DNA from: Symbiodinium natans
Lineage: Eukaryota > Sar > Dinophyceae > Suessiales > Symbiodiniaceae
Direction of reading: 5' to 3'
DNA: 64,000 nt
Assembly (NCBI GenBank): GCA_905221605.1
Contig: CAJNDS010001902.1
Coordinates: 201,001-265,000, forward strand
Positions 62,201-64,000 of the stretch are shown here, piece by piece. How positions within the stretch are numbered: the first letter of the stretch is position 1; each line of letters begins with the position of its first letter. The notes beneath the pieces were generated by a model, which worked only from the letters and a program-made list of their open reading frames with translations, was not told the origin of the DNA and did no database searches. Made by a program: the position numbers and the translations under genes.

Positions 62201-63129
62201 CCTAAACCGAAAGAAGCCTAAACCCCTAACCCCCCGTAATCCTAAAACCCCCAAAGCCCGAAGACCCCAAAGCCCCAAACCCCCATACCCCTAAACCCCA
62301 AGACCCCTAGACCCCTATTGTGGGAAATACCCAAATCAACCTATACAGGCACAAGGGTTTAGGGCAACAATGAACGTTTTGCCCTTAAGCCCAGCCCGAA
62401 GACCCTCAACTTAAAGCCCCCACAGCCCTATACCCTGAAACCAAGAAACCTCATGCCTTCACGTCAGGATGCCTTGAAAACCCATCGCCTTCGCAGGCCT
62501 CAAGGCACAAGCCAGAAACCCTAAACCCTAAACCCCAAACCTGGCTTACCAAGATCTCCTCTGCAGATGACCCGGTTGCCGCGCTGCCGTGTGGCTCAAG
62601 CAGCCCCTGATTCCGGAGGATTTTTTGGGTCACCGGGTTTCAGGAATTTTTCCGGCTTATTCGAGTGTAGGGTTTTAAAGCTTTCGGGGTGGTCTAGGGT
62701 GTTTTTTTAGCCCCACGAGGAATGGCATTGGGCCAGGTCTGCACGTCATGCACGGCTTCGAGTATTCCCGGCTGCGTGGTCTTTGACAAGGCCTTTGAGG
62801 CTGGGATGCCCAGTAGTACCCTTATTCCCTTTTTGGGGGGTTTAGGTTCCCTTATAAACCCCTTTAAGCAAAAAAGAGCACCCTTATTCCCTTTTTGGGG
62901 GGGTTTAGGTTCCCTTATAAACCCCTTTAAGCAAAAAAGGGCACCCTTTTTAAGCCTTTTGGGGGGGTTTAGGTTCCCTTATAAACCCCTTTAAGCAAAA
63001 AAGGGTACCCTTTTTAAGCCTAGGTTACTGGGCAGCCTAGTTGAGGAGATCGACAAGCAGCTCGTGCCAGCGCCGAAGTCGGACAAGCACTTTTTCCATC
63101 CGGGGACTGATGTGGGCGAGGTGCCTCGT
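44185..63129 (+). CDS. Carotenoid cleavage oxygenase gene, many small exons (gene span)
   Basis: Hidden gene of the RPE65/CCD/NCED family, non-heme iron enzymes that cleave carotenoid double bonds with oxygen. No exon is longer than about 80 bp, so no long ORF marks it. Read in order, the islands give the family blocks: RNGP, HPFDGDGM, VTFDGQG, NRFVRT, NTNV..WAGR, LFALWEGG, FTA|HPRFD, WEFEPSG, FYH|DFLVTENYYI, IRFD..LVPR, and CFHFGNGYEEDG. Three of the four iron-ligand histidines are identifiable (HPRFD, FYH before DF, FHFGN). The fourth, near the C-terminus, was not found and may lie past the window end. Codon phase agrees across most junctions. Introns of 0.3-4.7 kb are full of telomere-like repeats and MITEs. 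One intron hosts an RCC1-repeat gene. A few family segments are missing between recognised exons, so some exons remain unassigned. Whether the gene is functional is not known. Confidence 0.85.
44277..44392. mobile_element. MITE-like palindrome, family b
   Basis: Arms of about 25 bp, CCAGACCCCTGAGAGGATCC and its near-complement GGATCCTCCCAGGGGTCTGG, bound a 116-bp unit inside a CCD intron. No coding capacity. Confidence 0.75.
44996..45073 (-). repeat. CCCTAAA array at an intron 3' end
   Basis: About ten units ending directly before the acceptor of the RNGP exon. Confidence 0.95.
45079..45135 (+). CDS. CCD exon b: RNGP block
   Basis: CAG|GAC start and AAG|GC donor. Encodes DLPKGLRGTYYRNGPAKLK, the N-terminal family signature G-x-Y-x-R-N-G-P. 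Joins exon c in phase 0. Confidence 0.9.
45178..45305 (+). repeat. TTTAGGG array at an intron 5' end
   Basis: Variant-rich units beginning about 40 bp after exon b. Short CCCTAAA units follow at 45328-45350. Confidence 0.9.
45822..45866 (+). CDS. CCD exon c: HPFDGDGM block
   Basis: TAG|G acceptor, ATG|GC donor. Encodes VGDDQIMHPFDGDGM. HPFDGDGM/HWFDGDGM is a family hallmark. Reads in phase from exon b and into exon d. Confidence 0.92.
46304..46450 (-). repeat. CCCTAAA array at an intron 3' end
   Basis: About 19 units ending 15 bp before exon d. Confidence 0.95.
46466..46509 (+). CDS. CCD exon d: VTFDGQGNAHFR block
   Basis: GAG|G acceptor. Encodes VAAVTFDGQGNAHF plus two bases of Arg, with an apparent GA donor. 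Its split Arg codon is completed by the first base of exon e. Confidence 0.88.
46584..47779. repeat. Telomere-like arrays of the d-e intron
   Basis: CCCTAAA at 46584-46685, TTTAGGG variants at 46770-46830 and 47110-47225, and CCCTAAA blocks at 47322-47505 and 47573-47779. The last one ends 26 bp before exon e. A run of six CCCTGAA variant units (about 47703-47746) shows local expansion of a mutated unit. Confidence 0.9.
47806..47878 (+). CDS. CCD exon e: NRFVRT block
   Basis: CAG|G acceptor, CGG|GC donor. Encodes NRFVRTPGFVEELEAQKM followed by PRAKLR. The first base completes the Arg codon from exon d. Confidence 0.92.
47890..48450. repeat. Telomere-like arrays of the e-f intron
   Basis: TTTAGGG variants at 47890-48030 right after exon e, then CCCTAAA arrays at 48133-48240 and 48343-48450. 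A (TA)/(CA) microsatellite lies at 48625-48690. Confidence 0.9.
48690..49138. other. Intron sequence, nothing recognised
   Basis: Unique-looking intron sequence between arrays. The 68-codon open frame at 48965-49171 has no domain. Confidence 0.4.
49139..49237. mobile_element. MITE-like palindrome, family a, copy 1
   Basis: Inverted arms of about 33 bp: GGATGTTCCCCCTTATACTA and following CAGTCCTTAAT (left arm with variants), and the complement at the right. About 100 bp, no coding capacity. Other copies lie at 53930, 60166 and 61229. Confidence 0.85.
49489..49546 (+). CDS. CCD exon f: NTNV block
   Basis: GAG|G acceptor, GAC|GC donor. Encodes AFDMRVKNLANTNVMTWAG plus one base. The KN-x-ANTNV segment is strongly conserved in the family. 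Confidence 0.92.
49833..49875 (+). CDS. CCD exon g: LFALWEGGKP block
   Basis: CAG|G acceptor. It completes Arg and continues HLFALWEGGKPTEW, matching the family L-L-A-L-x-E-G-G-x-P. The donor position is uncertain, so the end is approximate. Confidence 0.85.
49905..50225 (+). repeat. Degenerate TTTAGGG-like tract
   Basis: GGGTTTAGGG variants soon after exon g, becoming diffuse G/T-rich sequence. The following stretch to about 50700 is T-rich intron with no recognisable gene. Confidence 0.7.
50570..50625 (+). repeat. Single diverged copy of the 63-bp minisatellite unit
   Basis: AGGTTCCCTTTCTATCCCCATTAAACC and following, ending GCCTAGGTT, resembles the unit at 62820-63025. Two copies of a CTATGTACGAGTATCCC phrase follow at 50640-50698. 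Confidence 0.6.
50947..51066. mobile_element. MITE-like palindrome, family c
   Basis: Arms TAGGATAAGGGGGACCCTT and AAGGGTCCCCCTAATCCTAT bound a 120-bp unit inside a CCD intron. Confidence 0.75.
51110..51194. mobile_element. MITE-like palindrome, family d
   Basis: Arms TGCATGGGCCCCCTACTTCG and CGAAGGGACCATGCA with one indel, 85 bp in total. It lies 44 bp from the family c element. Confidence 0.6.
51215..51313 (+). repeat. TTTAGGG/TTTCGGG array
   Basis: Alternating TTTAGGG and TTTCGGG units in a 21-bp higher-order pattern. It ends 24 bp before exon h, an exception to the usual CCCTAAA at intron 3' ends. Confidence 0.9.
51338..51381 (+). CDS. CCD exon h: FAGALKSGDNFTA block
   Basis: CAG|T acceptor, the only one without G after AG. 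GC donor inside the Ala codon. Encodes SSFAGALKSGDNFT plus two bases of Ala. Precedes the conserved TAHP histidine. Confidence 0.82.
51398..51836. repeat. Paired arrays of the h-i intron
   Basis: TTTAGGG at 51398-51440 and 51543-51590 on the 5' side, CCCTAAA at 51736-51836 on the 3' side. The intron ends could pair over many bases. Confidence 0.9.
51847..51880 (+). CDS. CCD exon i: (A)HPRFDARSG block, iron-ligand His
   Basis: CAG|G acceptor; the G completes Ala of TAHP. Encodes HPRFDARSGRQ with a GC donor. The His of TAHP is one of the four iron ligands in this family. Confidence 0.85.
51915..52290 (+). repeat. TTTAGGG-like tract at an intron 5' end
   Basis: Variant TTTAGGG units, increasingly G-rich and irregular, from 35 bp after exon i to the edge of the AT-rich island. 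Confidence 0.85.
52293..52710 (+). pseudogene. AT-rich island with two adjacent ORFs, unknown protein
   Basis: Very A/T-rich sequence in sharp contrast to its surroundings. A frame without ATG (about 52293-52442; contains DKEYKKLTNLKDKKNYLKD) ends one base before an ATG frame of 88 codons (52444-52710; contains MIEKYKEFWLLNYDVKHLRV and a Tyr/Phe-rich end). Both use A/T-rich codons and read like real protein rather than repeat. The one-base offset suggests a single gene broken by a frameshift. I do not recognise the family. The base composition suggests an origin from an AT-rich source such as a virus, bacterium, organelle or transposon. Confidence 0.5.
52787..53007. mobile_element. Small transposon-like unit with terminal inverted repeats
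   Basis: CCTTGCCCATTTCGGG at the left and its near-complement CCCAAACTGGGCAAGG at the right. Inside, a 50-bp phrase (TTTTCTATATGKTAAWGTG and following TTTTAGGATATWATGGCTA) is directly repeated at about 52829 and 52930. A third end-like phrase lies at 52899. It directly follows the AT-rich island and may be part of the same insertion. Confidence 0.65.
53015..53226 (-). repeat. CCCTAAA-like tract at an intron 3' end
   Basis: C-rich variants becoming regular CCCTAAA/CCCCAAA units up to 15 bp before exon j. Confidence 0.9.
53241..53313 (+). CDS. CCD exon j: WEFEPSG block
   Basis: GAG|G acceptor, GT donor after CAG. Encodes VGFQYKPDIPNSV then TNVSFWEFEPS plus one base. Corresponds to the family segment ending in YEFD-x-x-G. 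Confidence 0.85.
53505..53696 (-). repeat. CCCTAAA array at an intron 3' end
   Basis: About 27 units with clustered CCCGAAA and CCCTAGA variants, directly touching the acceptor of exon k. Confidence 0.95.
53699..53754 (+). CDS. CCD exon k: VDAEIPGFGFYH, iron-ligand His
   Basis: GAG|G acceptor, GC donor. It completes Gly and encodes FNLFRRVDAEIPGFGFYH. The final His followed by DF at the start of exon l forms the HDF iron-ligand motif across the junction. Confidence 0.92.
53930..53999. mobile_element. MITE family a, copy 2 (left arm truncated)
   Basis: The right arm GGACTGTTAGTATAAGGGGG-AACATCCC is intact; the left outer arm is missing. Preceded by a TATG/ATA microsatellite (53850-53920). 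Confidence 0.75.
54110..54480 (-). repeat. CCCTAAA arrays at an intron 3' end
   Basis: Variant units at 54110-54282 and a nearly perfect block at 54362-54480 ending 18 bp before exon l. The 80 bp between them are unassigned. Confidence 0.92.
54500..54541 (+). CDS. CCD exon l: DFLVTENYYILSR block
   Basis: TAG|G acceptor. Encodes DFLVTENYYILSRC, matching family HDF-x-x-TENY-x-I. The donor is not resolved; CT|GTCTGA is a possible GT site. Confidence 0.92.
54589..54725 (-). repeat. CCCTAAA array
   Basis: About 18 units directly before candidate exon m. A TTTAGGG triplet follows that exon at 54787-54812. Confidence 0.95.
54736..54785 (+). CDS. CCD candidate exon m
   Basis: An island of about 50 bp after CAG, flanked by CCCTAAA before and TTTAGGG after, like the proven exons. 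One frame reads CSDQLLSQDPVFQPG. The family has a variable segment here, so assignment rests on position. Confidence 0.4.
54868..54889. repeat. Poly-C run
   Basis: About 20 C in a row. Other runs: C near 56213-56224, G near 39403-39417 and G interrupted by T near 63701-63726. Confidence 0.9.
55023..55097 (-). repeat. CCCTAAA/CGCTAAA array
   Basis: About ten units followed by an unassigned GC-rich island (55098-55145) that may be an exon. Confidence 0.9.
55146..55780. other. Intron sequence with scattered telomere-like units
   Basis: TTTAGGG units at 55193-55210 and 55710-55775 and CCCTAAA units at 55530-55560. A GC-rich island at 55430-55515 is unassigned. Confidence 0.5.
55793..55852 (+). 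CDS. CCD exon o: IRFD...LVPR block
   Basis: CAG|G acceptor. Encodes SIRFDASQPTQLALVPR, matching family C-I-R-F-D-P-x-x-P-T-x-L-x-L-I-P-R. The 3' limit is not fixed. Confidence 0.9.
56040..56430 (+). repeat. TTTAGGG-like units after exon o
   Basis: Variants at 56040-56180 and a regular array at 56340-56430. The island at 56185-56335 between them is GC-rich and unassigned. Confidence 0.8.
56564..57511 (+). CDS. Ubiquitin-like plus RCC1-repeat protein, exon 1 (residues 1-316)
   Basis: Begins with ATG. Residues 1-72 resemble a ubiquitin-like fold (LRIALISGR ... LSLTVRQAGLRADDQLTL-type pattern). From about residue 85 come short tandem repeats of about 40 residues with the core AFAAIL-x-DGSVVTWG and GGDS-x-x-VQ-x-x-L, typical of the RCC1-like (HERC-type) beta-propeller repeats abundant in dinoflagellates. 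Such repeats usually form protein-interaction platforms; partner and function are unknown here. The frame continues in exon 2 for a total of about 493 residues. The 948-bp unbroken exon contrasts with the <80-bp exons of the surrounding CCD gene and suggests a retroposed gene. It lies on the same strand inside the CCD intron between exons o and p. No HECT or other catalytic domain follows. Confidence 0.85.
57512..57696 (+). other. 185-bp intron in the RCC1-like gene, introner-like
   Basis: Splicing GGT|GTGCTC to TTAAG|GTG restores the repeat phase (LRGV joined to QQIQ). The intron carries inverted phrases (TTTAACCTTTTTGGGG near the start and CCCAAAGGTTAACC near the end) around tandem ATAATCCCCTT units. 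GTG occurs at both borders, as a short target duplication would leave. It therefore looks like a MITE-derived intron. Confidence 0.7.
57697..58230 (+). CDS. RCC1-repeat protein, exon 2 (177 residues to stop)
   Basis: Continues the tandem repeats: QQIQGSDFAFAAIL, VVTWG and GGDS recur about every 40 residues for four more units. The frame ends ALLGGACTMACT and TAG at 58228-58230. It is in phase with exon 1 once the 185-bp intron is removed; without splicing the reading frame stops at 57518. No other domain follows. Confidence 0.85.
   Translation: MQQIQGSDFAFAAILRSGGVVTWGRRGDGGDSGHVQHQLMNVRSIQSSEGAFAALLQSGEVVTWGAPDAGGDSSEVRAELMDVQYIQATSAAFAALKADGSVVTWGSSDAGGDSRDVQEQLQDVLRIQATDAAFAAVLRSGAIVTWGCSEFGGDSSCVQEELRNAALLGGACTMACT
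58497..58580 (+). repeat. TTTAGGG array
   Basis: About 12 perfect units. Confidence 0.95.
58690..58945 (-). repeat. Long CCCTAAA array
   Basis: About 36 units including three CCCTAA hexamers near 58815-58832. The island 58581-58689 before it is GC-rich and unassigned. Confidence 0.95.
59050..59350 (+). repeat. TTTAGGG arrays
   Basis: Two blocks (59050-59145 with TTGAGGG variants; 59242-59350 perfect, ending in TTTTGGG variants). Between them, 59150-59220 is an unassigned GC-rich island. Confidence 0.92.
59586..59715 (+). repeat. Short degenerate tandem repeat, ~50-bp unit
   Basis: CCTATAGTACCYTTATAAG phrases occur three times (about 59598, 59634, 59672), each followed by GGAAGAA-like bases. 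Confidence 0.7.
60166..60259. mobile_element. MITE family a, copy 3
   Basis: GGATGTTCCCCTTATACTAT-CAGTCCTTAAA at the left and the complement AAGGACTTAGTATAAGGGGG-AACATCCC at the right. Confidence 0.85.
60358..60576 (-). repeat. Long CCCTAAA array at an intron 3' end
   Basis: About 31 units, one shortened to CCTAAC. It ends 11 bp before exon p. Confidence 0.95.
60588..60666 (+). CDS. CCD exon p: CFHFGNGYEEDG block, iron-ligand His
   Basis: TAG|G acceptor, ATG|GC donor. Encodes FIDLDTHFCFHF then GNGYEEDGKIILDM, matching family F-x-F-H-x-x-N-A-Y-E. The His before FGN is an iron ligand. It lies 4.7 kb after exon o, beyond the nested RCC1-like gene, which shows that gene is inside the CCD intron. 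Confidence 0.93.
60713..61225 (-). repeat. CCCTAAA arrays after exon p
   Basis: Blocks at 60713-60850 (with a 36-bp duplicated segment containing CCCTAATTAAA) and 61122-61225. The 270 bp between them are unassigned. Confidence 0.9.
61229..61300. mobile_element. MITE family a, copy 4, inserted in a CCCTAAA array
   Basis: GGATGTTCCCCCTTATAGTA at the left, complement ACTATAAGGGGG-AACATCCC at the right, 72 bp. CCCTAAA units continue on both sides (61122-61225 and 61303-61431), so the array was the target. Confidence 0.88.
61303..61431 (-). repeat. CCCTAAA array
   Basis: About 18 units. The following island 61440-61535 is GC-rich, starts after CAG|G and may be an unassigned exon. Confidence 0.95.
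61555..61785 (+). repeat. Long TTTAGGG array
   Basis: About 32 units with a few TTCAGGG variants. Confidence 0.95.
61786..62815. other. Intron-like sequence, nothing assigned
   Basis: C-rich degenerate telomere-like sequence at 62090-62330. GC-rich islands at 62530-62635 and 62720-62815 may hold exons but show no family motif. Confidence 0.4.
62816..63025 (+). repeat. 63-bp minisatellite, about three units
   Basis: TTTAGGTTCCCTTATAAACC-CCTTTAAGCAAAAAAG recurs at 62841, 62904 and 62968. A related single copy is at 50570-50625. The open frame through it is repeat-derived. Confidence 0.92.
63041..63119 (+). CDS. CCD candidate exon q near the C-terminal part
   Basis: TAG acceptor and possible GAG|GT donor. 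The open frame reads EEIDKQLVPAPK, then KHFFHPGTDVGEV. The last part resembles the family segment before GE-x-V-F-V-P. The catalytic fourth histidine expected downstream was not identified in the remaining 0.9 kb. Confidence 0.55.
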
Positions 63130-63132
63130 CGG

Positions 63133-63450
63133 AGTGTAGGGTTTAGGGTTTAGGGTTTAGGGTTTAGGGTTTAGGGTTTAGGGTTTAGGGTTTAGGGTTT
63201 AGGGTTTAGGGTTTAGGGTTTAGGGTGTAGGATTTAGGGTTGAGGGTTTAGGGCCGCACGCTTTCAAGCCTCTCAGACTCACGCAATCATCGATGAGACT
63301 ACGAATTGCTTAAGAACCCCCCCTAAACCCTAAACCCTAAACCCTAAACCCTAAACCCTCAACCCTCCACCCTAAACAGTCAACGCTCAACCATCAACCC
63401 TCAACCCTAAACCCTAAACCCTAAACCCTAAACCCTAGACCCTAAACCCT
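63133..63450. repeat. TTTAGGG array then CCCTAAA array
   Basis: TTTAGGG at 63133-63250 (about 16 units), then 70 bp unassigned, then CCCTAAA at 63318-63450 with CCCTCAA variants. The pair forms a large potential hairpin. Confidence 0.95.
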
Positions 63451-64000
63451 AAGCCCAAAAAGAAAACACAAAGTCTTCCTTACTAGGGCAACATAGGGAT
63501 TGGTACCTTTAGTTTGTTTTGCAAATGGGTGCCTACGCTGAGTCGGAAATCTCAGAACTTCTTCTATAGAAGTACCGCAGCAATATGCACAGACACACTA
63601 GACAACGGAACACAGGACTCATCAGCGCAGGTGTCGACACATATCGGGATTTCATCACCCGAGCGTTGTTTTTGTTTCTTCCACATTTTTTTTCATTGCA
63701 GGGGGGGGGGGGGGGGGGGTGGGGGGTTGCGAATTGCCCTCATTCCGAAGTCCAAGACCTGAACACTGGAAGACAGCAAAGGCCGACGAAACTCTCGAAC
63801 AGTCGAACCCCGCAGCTCTCAACACGAAAAACGCCTAGAACATTTGTAGCTCCAAAACCCACAAAAATAGACCCTAAGCCCGAAACCCCGACCCCCGAAA
63901 CCCTGAAACTGTAAGGTTTCGGGCAGGCTCGGGAGTTTCTCAATAAGAGCCGGTTGTGTCCAGCAACCCTTACCTGCGAGCCCCAGGCCCAGCAGGCCCA
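63451..64000. other. No gene recognised to window end
   Basis: Unique-looking sequence with a G-rich run near 63701-63726. Any final CCD exons would lie here or beyond, but none was recognised. Confidence 0.4.

Noticed and set aside
62816-62994. 90-codon frame with repeated GLGSLINPFKQKRAP
   Set aside because: Translation of the 63-bp minisatellite; no independent coding evidence.
38044-63450. Chromosome-end telomere
   Set aside because: Arrays are short, degenerate, in both orientations and separated by exons, so this is internal DNA.

Overview
The window looks like nuclear DNA of a dinoflagellate, probably Symbiodiniaceae-like (inference). The support is: many internal (TTTAGGG)n/(CCCTAAA)n arrays; very long Copia-type polyproteins; the last 11-12 bases of the dinoflagellate spliced leader inside both retroelement LTR types; and a gene cut into tiny exons with GC/GA donors and AG|G acceptors. 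There is no sign of bacterial gene organisation.

Layout. 1-15.9 kb: no convincing gene. It holds diverged dispersed repeats (1-140, 1256-1940, 6428-6990), a 1.3-kb direct duplication (10.5-12.7 kb), a degenerate satellite-like family (14.56-15.44 kb, present again at 35.44-36.26 kb) and a few short telomeric arrays. 15.9-35.0 kb: two head-to-head Ty1/Copia LTR retrotransposons. Element A (minus strand) has one open 2,665-codon gag-pol frame. Element B (plus strand) has a broken gag and a 1,516-codon pol. The two LTR types (X, ~370 bp; Y, 351-381 bp) lie in the order Y'-A'-X'-Y-B-X (prime = reverse complement), so neither element has matching ends. The simplest reading is inversion of the central LTR pair through the identical primer-binding sites. 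Both polyproteins carry extra C-terminal regions after RNase H, and B has a 2.3-kb 3' region studded with a repeated small hairpin.

38-64 kb: most of the sequence is telomere-like repeat, but between the arrays lie short coding islands that are easy to miss because none is a long ORF. In order on the plus strand, 44.2-63.1 kb, they spell the conserved blocks of a carotenoid cleavage oxygenase (RPE65/CCD/NCED family): RNGP, HPFDGDGM, NRFVRT, NTNV, TAHP, the FYH/DF pair across a junction, IRFD and CFHFGNGYEE. Splice phases match at most junctions. Introns tend to begin with TTTAGGG repeats and end with CCCTAAA repeats, so intron ends could pair in the RNA. A nearly intronless ubiquitin-like plus RCC1-repeat gene (56564-58230) sits inside one CCD intron on the same strand. 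Also present are a frameshifted Hsp70 pseudogene (38.1-38.5 kb), several MITE-like palindromes in CCD introns, an AT-rich foreign-looking island with two short ORFs (52.3-52.7 kb), and a 63-bp minisatellite.

The 3' end of the CCD gene, including the fourth iron-binding histidine, was not found and may lie beyond the window.
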